From Allonocardiopsis opalescens (GTDB taxonomy: Bacteria; Actinomycetota; Actinomycetes; Streptosporangiales; Streptosporangiaceae): a stretch of DNA of 64,000 nt. Shown here piece by piece: positions 1 through 8,158 of the stretch. Position 1 is the first letter of the stretch. Every line of letters begins with the position of its first letter. A program made the position numbers and the translations under genes. Location of the stretch: contig NZ_PVZC01000003.1 of the NCBI RefSeq assembly GCF_003002095.1, positions 310,001 to 374,000 of the forward strand, read 5' to 3'. The notes under the pieces are model-generated. The model had not been told where the DNA came from. It made no database searches and saw only the letters and a list, made by a program, of their open reading frames with translations.

Positions 1-1
1 C

Positions 2-757
2 GCCGCGGGCGACCGCTCCGGCGGGCTGGACAGCCCCGAGGCCTACGCCGACTTCGCGGTGCGGTGCAAGGAGATCGGCTACCGCGCCTACAAGCTGCAC
101 GTGTGGGACGACTACACCGTGCCCGAGGTCGTCCGCACCATCGCCGCGGTGCGCGAGGCCGTCGGCCCGGACATGGACCTGATGCTCGACCCCGGCTCCA
201 AGCTGGAGACCTTCGCGCACGCCGTCCAGATCGGCCGCGCCTGCGACGAGGCGGGCTACCTGTGGCTGGAGGACCCCTACAAGGACACCGGGATCTCCAT
301 CGAGGGCCACCGGCGGCTGCGCCGGCTGATCCGCACCCCGCTGCTGCAGACCGAGCACGTGCGCGGCCTGGAGGCGCACGTCGACTTCATCGCCGGGGGC
401 GGCACCGACTTCGTCCGCGCCGACGCCGAGTACGACGGCGGCATCACCGGCGCCCTCAAGATCGCCCACGCGGCCGAGGGCTTCGGCCTGGACGTGGAGC
501 TGCATACTCCGGGCCCGGCCCAGCGCCAGCTGATGGCCTCCATCCGCAACACCAACTACTACGAGATGTCCTTCGTGCACCCCAAGTCCACCGAGATCGG
601 CCGCAGCCGGCTCGTCTACGCCGACGACTACCGCGACGGCCTCACCGCCGTCGACGCCGACGGCTGCGTCCCCGTCCCCGAGGGCCCCGGCCTGGGCGTC
701 GCCTACGACTGGGACGCCATCGGGGCCCACACCGTGGAGACCCGCGAGTTCGGCTGA
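2..757 (+). CDS. Enolase-superfamily (mandelate racemase/muconate lactonizing type) enzyme, 3' part
   Basis: The 5' end lies outside the window; the frame is open from base 2 and gives 251 residues of the C-terminal barrel. The order of motifs fits a mandelate-racemase-type acid sugar dehydratase or epimerase: KLHVW (catalytic Lys position), LMLDPG (first metal Asp), WLEDPY (second metal Glu), LQTEHV (third metal Glu) and a late D...H pair (FVRADAEYDGG, VELHTPG). Such enzymes abstract the alpha proton of a carboxylate with Mg2+. The exact substrate cannot be told. The Nramp-fold transporter gene follows 226 bp downstream in the same direction and may supply its substrate or metal (inference). 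Confidence 0.85.
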   Translation, partial: AAGDRSGGLDSPEAYADFAVRCKEIGYRAYKLHVWDDYTVPEVVRTIAAVREAVGPDMDLMLDPGSKLETFAHAVQIGRACDEAGYLWLEDPYKDTGISIEGHRRLRRLIRTPLLQTEHVRGLEAHVDFIAGGGTDFVRADAEYDGGITGALKIAHAAEGFGLDVELHTPGPAQRQLMASIRNTNYYEMSFVHPKSTEIGRSRLVYADDYRDGLTAVDADGCVPVPEGPGLGVAYDWDAIGAHTVETREFG

Positions 758-983
758 GCCCGGCCCGCCGCGGCCGTCCCCGCCCCCCGTGGGACGGGCG
801 CGCAGCCCCTCCGAAGGCCTCCGCACTCCGCCGACCCGGCCGGGCCCGCCACCCCAGGGCCGCCGGCCGGCCTCCGCGCCGCACCCCCGAGGCGCGGACC
901 GGCGGACGCGTCCGCCCCGCCCGGCGTCCCGGCGCGGCCCCGCTCCCACCCGACCCCGCTCCGACCGCGAAGGAAGCCCACCG

Positions 984-2408
984 ATGTCCAACGAGACCGC
1001 GGCGGCCCAGGCCGCCGCCCCCGACACCCCCGACCCGTACAAGCTGCGGCCCGAGGACGTCCGCGAGGCGCCGACCACCTTCGCCGGCCGGCTGCGCTAC
1101 CTGGGACCCGGCCTGATCCTCTCGGCCGCCGTGGTCGGCTCGGGCGAGCTGATCGTCACCACCTCGCTGGGCGCCCGGGCCGGCTTCGTGCTGCTGTGGC
1201 TGGTCATCATCAGCACCGCGGTCAAGGTCTGGGTGCAGATGGAGCTGGCCTGCTGGACCATCCTCACCGGCAAGACGGCCCTCCAGGGCTACAGCCAGGT
1301 CGGCCCGCGCATCGGTCGGGTCGGCTGGATCAACTGGCTGTGGATCGGGATGGACTTCGCCAAGATGCTGCAGCGCGGCGGCATCATCGGCGGCACCGCC
1401 GCCGCCCTGTCCATCCTGTGGCCGATCTACGGCGAGGCGCTGAGCTTCCCGTCGCTGCTGGTGTGGACGGTTATCGTCACGGTGACCACCATCGCGCTGC
1501 TGCAGAGCAGCAAGTACACCATCGTGGAGCGCGCCGCCGCCGTCTCGGTCGGGATCTTCACCCTCTCCACCGTCGGCCTCGCCCTCGGCCTGCCGCTGAC
1601 GGAGTTCGGCTACGGCTGGGACGAACTCGGCACCGGCCTGAGCTTCGCCATCCCCGCCGGGACCATCGGCATCGCCGTGGCGATGTTCGGCATGACGGGC
1701 GTGGGCGCCGACGAGATGACGACCTACACCTACTGGTGCCTGGAGAAGGGCTACGGCCGCTGGACCGGCCCCGACGACGGCACCGAGGCCCGCGCCCGCC
1801 GCGCCGAGGGCTGGCTGCGGGTGATGCGCCTGGACGTGCTGGTCTCCTGGCTGGTCTGCACGCTGTGCACCCTGGCCTTCTACGTCATCGGCGCCTCGGT
1901 GCTGCACCCCCAGGGCCTCGTCCCCGAGGGCAACGACATGATCACCACCCTCGCCCGGATGTACACCGACACCATGGGCCCCTGGGCGCAGTACCTGTTC
2001 CTGATCGGGGCCATCGCCGTGCTGTGGTCCACCAACATCGGCTCCACCGCGAGCGTCCCCAGGCTGTGGACGAACACCCTCGGCCTGCTCGGTGTCATCG
2101 ACTGGAACGACGTCGCCGTCCGCCGCCGCACCATCCGCATCCTCACCTGCTGCTTCCCGCCGCTGTGGGCCTCCTTCTACCTCTTCATCCAGTCCCCGGT
2201 GGTCATGGTCCAGATCGGCGGCATCGCCACCGGCATCTTCCTCATCGCCGTCGTGATCGCCGTCTGGAAGCTCCGCACCACCGAGGTCGCCCCGCGCTAC
2301 CGCGCCAACCCCTGGCTCACCGCCGCCCTCGCCCTCAGCAGCGCGGCCATCGCCGTCCTCGGCGTCTACAGCACCCTGGAGGTCTTCGGCATCGGCTTCG
2401 GGGAGTGA
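984..2408 (+). CDS. Nramp/SLC11-fold membrane transporter lacking the DPGN metal motif
   Basis: A 474-residue polytopic membrane protein. The ATG at 984 follows an AGGAAG ribosome site and precedes the conserved part; an in-frame open stretch to 789 looks like uncoded GC-rich leader. The first helix reads GPGLILSAAVVGSGELIVTT, the Nramp helix-1 frame, but the canonical DPGN that binds metal is replaced by GSGE. The helix-6 MPH signature is likewise replaced by MFGMTGVGADEM. About 11 hydrophobic segments follow. Family membership is fairly clear; transport of Mn2+/Fe2+ is not, because the metal-coordinating residues are absent. Its neighbour is an acid sugar dehydratase-like gene. Confidence 0.8.
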   Translation: MSNETAAAQAAAPDTPDPYKLRPEDVREAPTTFAGRLRYLGPGLILSAAVVGSGELIVTTSLGARAGFVLLWLVIISTAVKVWVQMELACWTILTGKTALQGYSQVGPRIGRVGWINWLWIGMDFAKMLQRGGIIGGTAAALSILWPIYGEALSFPSLLVWTVIVTVTTIALLQSSKYTIVERAAAVSVGIFTLSTVGLALGLPLTEFGYGWDELGTGLSFAIPAGTIGIAVAMFGMTGVGADEMTTYTYWCLEKGYGRWTGPDDGTEARARRAEGWLRVMRLDVLVSWLVCTLCTLAFYVIGASVLHPQGLVPEGNDMITTLARMYTDTMGPWAQYLFLIGAIAVLWSTNIGSTASVPRLWTNTLGLLGVIDWNDVAVRRRTIRILTCCFPPLWASFYLFIQSPVVMVQIGGIATGIFLIAVVIAVWKLRTTEVAPRYRANPWLTAALALSSAAIAVLGVYSTLEVFGIGFGE

Positions 2409-2421
2409 CCTGACCGGTGTC

Positions 2422-2455
2422 GTGCGGCGCCCGCTCAGCCGGGCGGGCGCCGCAC
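2422..2455. terminator. Bidirectional GC-rich terminator hairpin
   Basis: A perfect 13-bp inverted repeat (GTGCGGCGCCCGC / GCGGGCGCCGCAC) with an 8-nt loop lies between the convergent transporter and phosphatase genes. The phosphatase stop codon sits in the loop. There is no T tract, as is usual in GC-rich actinomycetes. Confidence 0.75.
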
Positions 2456-4195
2456 CGCCGCCGCCGGCGCCGTTCCGGCGGTGCCGAGCACCCGCACCGC
2501 GATCAGCGCGATGTCGTCCCTGTTCTGCTCAGTGGCGACCCGCTCCACGAGCCGGTCGCAGAAGTCGCCGAGGGGGCGGCGGGCCAGCGTGGCGGCGGTG
2601 GCGCGCAGCCGGTCCAGCCCTTCGTCCAGGGACCGGCCGGGGACCTCGACGAGGCCGTCGGTGTAGAACAGCACGACGCTCATCGGCGCCAGCGGGGTGA
2701 CCGTGTCCACGCGCTGCAAAGGGACGCCGGTGCCGAGCAGGGCGTCCTGCTCACCGTCCAGGAACCGGGTCTGGCCGTCCCAGCCCACCACCAGCGGAGG
2801 GGGGTGGCCGGCGTTGGACCAGCGCAGCCGGCGCGGCCCGTCCGGCTCGCCCTCCACCCGGGCGAACACCAGGGTCACCATGGGGACGCGGCTGATGTTC
2901 AGCAGGGCCTGGTCCAGGCGGCCGATGATCATGCTCGGCGGCTCCTCATGGTCCCAGGCGAAGGCGCGCAGCAGCGTGCGCACCTCGGCCATGTGCGCCG
3001 CGGCCTGCAGGTCGTGCCCGACCACGTCACCGATGACCAGCGTGGTCGCCCCGTCGGGGAGCATGAAGGTGTCGTACCAGTCGCCGCCGACCTCGGCGGT
3101 GTGCGCCGCGGGCCGGTACAGCGCGCCCATCTCCAGGCCGGGGACCTCGGGCATCGGCGGCAGCAGGTAGCGCTGCATGGTCTCGGCCACCCGCCGCTGC
3201 CGCTCGTACAGGCGGGCGTGCTCCATCGCGTGGCCCGCCCGGCGGGCGATGTCCTCGACCAGCGCGAGCTCCGTGGTGGTGAAGTCCGGCCGCGGGCCGC
3301 CGCGGCCCAGGGTCAGCGCGCCGAACACCCCTTCCAGCGGACCGCGCAGCGACGCGGCGACCGCCGTGCGCAAGCCCGCCCGGGTGAACAGCTCACGCTG
3401 CGCGACCGCCAGGCCGGTGTCCGGCGGCACCGTGTAGTCCTCCGCGCGGATCCGCGTCGCCGGGGCGCCGCGCAGCACGCGCGACAGCGGCATCGCCGAC
3501 GCCGCCGGGACCGGGGGCAGCGGCCCCTCGAACTCCGGCATCCTGGTGTGGACGCCGTCGCGGCACCGGACCACCGCCACGCGCTCCAGCTCGTCGTCCT
3601 CCCTGATCAGGTCGATGACCGCCCAGTCGGCCAGGCGGGGGGTCACCAGCCGCACCAGCCGCCGCAGCGCCTCAGCCACCTCCAGGGTGGAGGTCAGCAC
3701 CTCGGTGACCTCGGTCAGCAGCGACAGGTCCGCGGCGATGTCCGCCCGCCCCTCCGCGGCGTCCTCCGCGGGTCGCTCCTCCGCGCCCGCGTCGCGCCGG
3801 TCGAAGATCACCGCCGCCGCGGCGGTGCCGTCGGGCCCCTCGTACGGCGTGACGATCCAGACGACGGGCAGCACGGTGCCGTCGCCGCGTGCGAACCACT
3901 TGCTGCCGCCCTGCGCCACTGCGCTGGTGAGCAGGGCCGCCATCACCTGGCACCGCGCCCGCGGCAGCGTACGCCCCCGCGCGTCCCGGTGCAGCAGCTC
4001 GTGGGCGTCCCGGCCGACGCACTCCGCCGCCGAGCGCCCCAGCAGCTCCTCGGCCCGCGGATTGACCGCGACGATCCGCTCCTGCTCGTCGGTCGTGTAC
4101 ACCGCCGCGTTCAATCCCGCCATGACCTTGTGCGCCAGCTCCGGATCGGCCCGAGCACCCGCCGGGACATGGCCGTCCTCCCCAAGGCCCGCCAT
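2435..4195 (-). CDS. PAS-GAF-PP2C (SpoIIE-type) serine phosphatase
   Basis: 586 residues, cytoplasmic. An N-terminal PAS-like domain (about residues 15-130, with a VNPRAEELLGRSAAECVGRD core) is followed by a GAF domain (about 165-330) and a C-terminal PP2C/SpoIIE domain. The metal-binding motifs are VGGDWYDTFMLPDG, VIGDVVGHD and FYTDGLVE. Such proteins usually dephosphorylate an anti-sigma antagonist in a partner-switching module in response to a ligand or redox cue sensed by PAS/GAF. No anti-sigma factor or antagonist gene is adjacent, so the partner is unknown. The start ATG is supported by the beginning of the PAS homology. Confidence 0.9.
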   Translation of the reverse strand: MAGLGEDGHVPAGARADPELAHKVMAGLNAAVYTTDEQERIVAVNPRAEELLGRSAAECVGRDAHELLHRDARGRTLPRARCQVMAALLTSAVAQGGSKWFARGDGTVLPVVWIVTPYEGPDGTAAAAVIFDRRDAGAEERPAEDAAEGRADIAADLSLLTEVTEVLTSTLEVAEALRRLVRLVTPRLADWAVIDLIREDDELERVAVVRCRDGVHTRMPEFEGPLPPVPAASAMPLSRVLRGAPATRIRAEDYTVPPDTGLAVAQRELFTRAGLRTAVAASLRGPLEGVFGALTLGRGGPRPDFTTTELALVEDIARRAGHAMEHARLYERQRRVAETMQRYLLPPMPEVPGLEMGALYRPAAHTAEVGGDWYDTFMLPDGATTLVIGDVVGHDLQAAAHMAEVRTLLRAFAWDHEEPPSMIIGRLDQALLNISRVPMVTLVFARVEGEPDGPRRLRWSNAGHPPPLVVGWDGQTRFLDGEQDALLGTGVPLQRVDTVTPLAPMSVVLFYTDGLVEVPGRSLDEGLDRLRATAATLARRPLGDFCDRLVERVATEQNRDDIALIAVRVLGTAGTAPAAAVRRPPG

Positions 4196-4291
4196 GGCCG
4201 CCCCCTTTCTCCGGTCCCGCAGCTACCCACCCGCCGCCGCTTCGACCGGCCGACCGCCCCGCCCCGGCGCCACCCGCCCGAGACGGGCGCG

Positions 4292-4942
4292 TCACCGCGC
4301 GATCTGGAGCCGCACCGGCTCGCCCAGGACCCTGCGGGCCCCGTCGAAGTCGGCGAGCCGGGCCGCCACCGTGGCCGCGGCCAGGCGCTCCGGCAGGACC
4401 GCGGCGAACTTCAGGCCGTGGACCGCCCGGGGGTCGACGTCGGGGAGGACGAGGGGGCCGTCCGCCGCGACGGCCTGGCGGGCGGCGGCCCAGGAGGCGG
4501 CGGTGAGGTCCGGGCGCAGGCGGACGGCCAGGTCGGTGGGGCGCTGGACGGGGTCGGCCACCGCGGACAGACTCGCGGTGAGCGTGGCATTGGCGCGGAA
4601 GCCGGCCCAGGTCCACCAGCGGACGTCCTCGCCCTCGCGGGTCACCAGGGTGCCGCCCGGGTGCGCGGTCGGGGCGCCGCGCTCCGCGCGGAGGGCGGCC
4701 AGCGCGGTCCCGGCGCGGTGCGTGAGCCGCACCGGGGGATCGGCGCCCAGCAGCGCCTCCCGCATCGCCCGGGTCAGCTCGAACGACAGCCCCGCGGCGC
4801 CGGCGCCGGTCCACCTGGCCACCCCGCCGCCCTCGGCCGGTTCGACGAAGGCCCGGCGCCGGGTCCAGTCGACGTAGGTCACCCGCCAGCTGCGGCCGCC
4901 GAGCAGCAGCAGCCGCGGACCCTCCCGCTCCTCGGTCAGCAC
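4292..4942 (-). pseudogene. C-terminal remnant of an Lhr-type DEAD/DEAH helicase
   Basis: The 216 residues match only the C-terminal tail of large Lhr-like ATP-dependent helicases: the LLLLGGRSWRVTYVDW...RRAFVEPAEGGGVARW block and the LSFELTRAMREALLGADPPV block after it. The DEAD motor, RecA-like domains and winged helix that should precede it are missing. Upstream the frame stays open only to about 5000 without recognisable homology. The GTG given is merely the first usable start. I read it as a truncated gene and not as a free-standing protein. The 590 bp upstream looks like a deletion scar. Confidence 0.7.
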
Positions 4943-5531
4943 GGAGGTGTCGGTCCGGCTCGCCGGTGCCGATAGGGAATCGCGGCGGACGCCTAAGTCT
5001 TACGCGTTCGAACGCGTACGCACAAGACGCAATCAGGTGTCGGAAGCGTGCGGGACCAATGCGGTCACGCCTTGTGGAACGCCGGCTGATTACGGTAACG
5101 GGACCAGGCTCATTACCGGTCCGCTGCCCGACCCGACCGTCCTGAACAGCGGCGATCGCGAGATCGGAACGCCTCGCCCAGGTCGTACTTCCGTTTCGCC
5201 GCGCGGCCGCCGTCCCGTCCGTCAATCGATCATTCTCTCCACCTAATGCCTTCCGTGTCGAATTGAGCAGCCCTTGCGGATAAGAAATGATCATGCTTTC
5301 GGGTCGCGGTGTGATTCGGTGGATTTCGAATCCATGTTCGATCGCCAATGGTGTGACCGCTCGGCGACGCTCCGTTCAAGCGTGTATTCGCGCGGCAGGA
5401 GCACGCCTTTTTCGGCACGGCGGTTCCCGGCCGCACTTCCGATCCGATCGTGATTGGCGCGGATCGGCGATCAGAATAATCCGCCCCATGGCCCGAGACT
5501 TCGGAGCGCCGCGAATCCTGCCCGGATCCGG
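4943..5531. other. Gene-free stretch with an 18-bp perfect palindrome
   Basis: No convincing gene on either strand. Base composition is visibly more AT-rich than its neighbours, above all 5230-5480. At 5001-5018 there is a perfect palindrome, TACGCGTTCGAACGCGTA. It may be an operator orphaned by loss of the helicase gene, but no partner gene can be named. Confidence 0.5.
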
Positions 5532-6218
5532 TCAGTCCGGGCGCGGCCCGGAGCCGGACGCCGCCGCGGGCGCGTCCGTTCCGGCGCCGCCCGGCCGTCC
5601 CGCCGCCCGCCGCGCCCGGTAGGCGCGCTGGCGGCAGGCGTGGGTGCAGTAGGTGCGGGGGCGGCCGCGTGCGGGGCGGGGGACCGGGCGGCGGCAGCAC
5701 GGGCAGGGACGGTTTTCGTCACGCGCCGCGGCGGCGGGCGGCTTTTCGTCACGCCGGCGCGCGGCCCGGGCGGCGGTGACGAGGTCGGGGGCCGGCAGGC
5801 GGCCGCGCGGGGTGTGCCGGTCGAGTTCAGGGTCGAGGTAGGGGCACTGGGCCGGGTCGTCGTCGTGGCAGCGCAGGAGTTCCAACAGGTAGGAGCGGGC
5901 GGCGGTCAGCCGCTCGATCCGCCGGCCCAGCTCGGCCGCCTCCGCCGCCATGGTGCCCCGCCAGGCGGCGAGGCCGGCCCGGCCCGAGGCGACGACGGCG
6001 GTGCTGTCCAGCGGCATCATGCCGGTGACCCGGCACAGATAGGCCAGGCCCAGGCGGCGGAGCTCGGGCTCCCGGTAGCGGCGCCTGCCGCCCTGCCCGG
6101 CCGACGGGCTCAGCACGCCCTGCCGCTCCCACCACCGCAGCGTGGACGGCGCCAGGCCGAACAGCGCCGCCGCCTCGCCGATGCGGACTCCGTGATCGCT
6201 CATGGGTGCAGTTGACAT
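5532..6218 (-). CDS. MerR-family regulator with C-terminal zinc-finger-like motif
   Basis: About 228 residues from the ATG at 6218; a second ATG at 6203 (MSDHGVRIGEAAALFGL) begins right at the DNA-binding domain and may be the true start. The MerR winged helix occupies about residues 7-75 (TLRWWERQGVLSPSAGQGGRRRY) and a coiled region follows. The C-terminus carries CPCC...YCTHACRQRAYRARR, a Cys-rich element seen in other actinobacterial DNA-binding proteins. It diverges from the iron-transport operon, and the intergenic iron box lies just upstream of its start, so it may be iron-regulated, regulate the operon, or both (inference). Confidence 0.8.
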   Translation of the reverse strand: MSTAPMSDHGVRIGEAAALFGLAPSTLRWWERQGVLSPSAGQGGRRRYREPELRRLGLAYLCRVTGMMPLDSTAVVASGRAGLAAWRGTMAAEAAELGRRIERLTAARSYLLELLRCHDDDPAQCPYLDPELDRHTPRGRLPAPDLVTAARAARRRDEKPPAAAARDENRPCPCCRRPVPRPARGRPRTYCTHACRQRAYRARRAAGRPGGAGTDAPAAASGSGPRPD

Positions 6219-6236
6219 CACGTCGGCTTCACGAAG

Positions 6237-6255
6237 CAAGGTTAGGCGAACCTAA
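6237..6255. promoter_or_regulatory. IdeR/DmdR (DtxR-family) iron box
   Basis: CAAGGTTAGGCGAACCTAA matches 16 of 19 positions of the DtxR/IdeR consensus TTAGGTTAGGCTAACCTAA, including 15 of the last 16. It sits between the MerR gene and the ABC transporter operon and should repress the importer when iron is sufficient. Confidence 0.85.
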
Positions 6256-6328
6256 TCCCCCTGGCGGGGCGTCCCCGTGGCGTGCCCGCCCGGCCGGCGT
6301 GGGCCGGCCACCGCGACGAGAGGCCCGC

Positions 6329-8158
6329 ATGGCAGCCACGGACACCACACGGGCGCGCCCGCCCGGCACCCCGCCCCCGCCCGAACGGCCGGCCGGCGCC
6401 CCTGCCCGGCCGCTGATCGGCCTCGGCGCCGCCGCCCGTATGCTGCGCCCGGTACGCGCCCGCCTGATCGCCTGCGCGGTGCTCTCGGCGGCGGCCGCCG
6501 CGGCGGGCGTCGTCCCGTTCGTCGCCGTCGCCGAGATCGGCCGCACCGTGCTCACCGCCCCCGGCGCCGCGGCGGCCGCGCCCGCCGTGTGGGCCTGGGC
6601 CGGCGCGGGGGCGGCCGGAGCCGCGCTCCGCCTGCTGCTGCTCGGCCTGTCCACCCACATCGGGCACACCGCCGACGCGGAGATGCTGCACCACCTGCGG
6701 GTCCGGATCGTCCGCCGGCTGGGCGTGCTGCCGCTCGGCTGGTTCCGCGCGGCCGGCTCCGGCGAGGTCAAGAAGGCGATGACCGACGACCTGGAGGCGA
6801 TGCACGAACTCTTCGCCCACACCCTCGGCGGCATGGCCGGCGCCGCCGCCGCGCTGCTGGCCGGCGTCGGCTACCTGCTGTCGGTGGACCCGCGGCTCGC
6901 GCTGATCACCCTCGCCGTCCCCCTCCTGTCGGTGCTCGCCTACCGCATCGGCATGCGCTCGTCCTCGCCGCACGCCGCCCGCCTCCTCGCCGCCGAGGGG
7001 CGGATCAGCGCCGCGAGCGTCGAGTACGTCGACGGGATCGGCGTGGTCAAGACCTTCGGCGGCACCGGCGAGCGGGCGCTGGGCCGGTTCGACGCCGCCA
7101 TGCGCGAGCACACCGGCGCCTACCGCGCCTGGGCGGCCGAGAACCGCACCACCTCGGCCGTCAACCGGGTGCTCGGCTCGGAGACCGCGGTCCTCGGCGT
7201 GGTGGCCGCCGCCGGCCTCGGTTTCGTGGCCGCCGGCCGGCTCGGCGCCGCCGACCTGCTGCCCTTCCTCGCCGTCGGCATCGGGCTGCCGACCGCGGTC
7301 GCCCCGGCCCTGGTGCACGGCGCGCACGGCCTGCGCACCGCCCGGATGGCGGCCGGGCACATCGCCGGCCTGCTGTCCCGCCCGCCGCTGCCCGAGCCCG
7401 AGCGGCCCCGCCGCCCGCGCGGCCACCGCGTCGAGTTCGACCGGGTGACCTTCTCCTACGACGGCGCCGCCAACGCGGTCGAGGACATCAGCGCCGGGTG
7501 CGAACCCGGCACCGTCACCGCGCTGGTCGGCCCCTCCGGCGCCGGCAAGTCCACCCTGGCCGCCCTGCTGCCCCGCTTCCACGACGTGACCGGGGGCGCG
7601 ATCCGCGTCGGCGGCGTCGATGTGCGGGACATGGCGTCGCGCGAGCTGCTGGCCTCGGTGAGCCCGGTCTTCCAGGACGTGGTGCTGCTGCGCGACACCG
7701 TCGCCGAGAACATCCGGATCGGCCGCCCCGAGGCCGGCGACGACGAGGTCCGCCGCGCCGCGAAGGCGGCGCAGGTCCACGACGTGGTCATGCGGCTCCC
7801 GCACGGCTACGACACCGTGCTCGGCGCCGGTGGCGGCGGCCTGTCAGGCGGCGAGCGCCAGCGGCTGACCATCGCCCGCGCGATCCTGGCCGACGCGCCG
7901 ATCGTCGTGCTGGACGAGGCGACCGCCGCGCTCGACCCCGACAGCGAGGCCGCGGTGCAGGACGCGCTGGCCGAACTGGTGGCCGGTCGCACCGTGATCG
8001 TGATCGCGCACCGCCTGCACACGGTCTCCGGCGCCCACCGGATCCTCGTCCTGGACCAGGGCCGGCTCGCCGAATCCGGCACCCACCCCGAACTCCTCGC
8101 CCGCGGCGGGCTGTACGCCCGCATGTGGCGCGCCCAGTACGACGGAGACCGCGCATGA
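6329..8158 (+). CDS. Fused ABC half-transporter, siderophore import (YbtP/IrtA-like)
   Basis: 609 residues. The ATG at 6329 follows GACGAGAGG; upstream in-frame codons overlap the iron box and are not coding. An N-terminal six-helix ABC exporter-fold membrane domain (about residues 30-330) is joined to a nucleotide-binding domain with Walker A GPSGAGKST, signature LSGGERQR and Walker B VVLDEATAALD. Paired half-transporters of this type that lie under an iron box and beside an MFS gene resemble YbtP/YbtQ and IrtA/IrtB, which import ferric siderophores although they have an exporter fold. No siderophore-interacting reductase domain is fused at the N-terminus, unlike IrtA. It overlaps the next gene by ATGA. 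Confidence 0.85.
   Translation: MAATDTTRARPPGTPPPPERPAGAPARPLIGLGAAARMLRPVRARLIACAVLSAAAAAAGVVPFVAVAEIGRTVLTAPGAAAAAPAVWAWAGAGAAGAALRLLLLGLSTHIGHTADAEMLHHLRVRIVRRLGVLPLGWFRAAGSGEVKKAMTDDLEAMHELFAHTLGGMAGAAAALLAGVGYLLSVDPRLALITLAVPLLSVLAYRIGMRSSSPHAARLLAAEGRISAASVEYVDGIGVVKTFGGTGERALGRFDAAMREHTGAYRAWAAENRTTSAVNRVLGSETAVLGVVAAAGLGFVAAGRLGAADLLPFLAVGIGLPTAVAPALVHGAHGLRTARMAAGHIAGLLSRPPLPEPERPRRPRGHRVEFDRVTFSYDGAANAVEDISAGCEPGTVTALVGPSGAGKSTLAALLPRFHDVTGGAIRVGGVDVRDMASRELLASVSPVFQDVVLLRDTVAENIRIGRPEAGDDEVRRAAKAAQVHDVVMRLPHGYDTVLGAGGGGLSGGERQRLTIARAILADAPIVVLDEATAALDPDSEAAVQDALAELVAGRTVIVIAHRLHTVSGAHRILVLDQGRLAESGTHPELLARGGLYARMWRAQYDGDRA

Noticed and set aside
2417-4975. An 850-codon open frame antisense to the phosphatase
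   Set aside because: Arg/Gly/Ala/Gln-rich shadow caused by GC bias; no domain, while the opposite strand encodes a clear PAS-GAF-PP2C protein.
5287-5622. Plus-strand open frame of 111 codons
   Set aside because: No ribosome site, mixed composition and overlap with the regulator 3' end.
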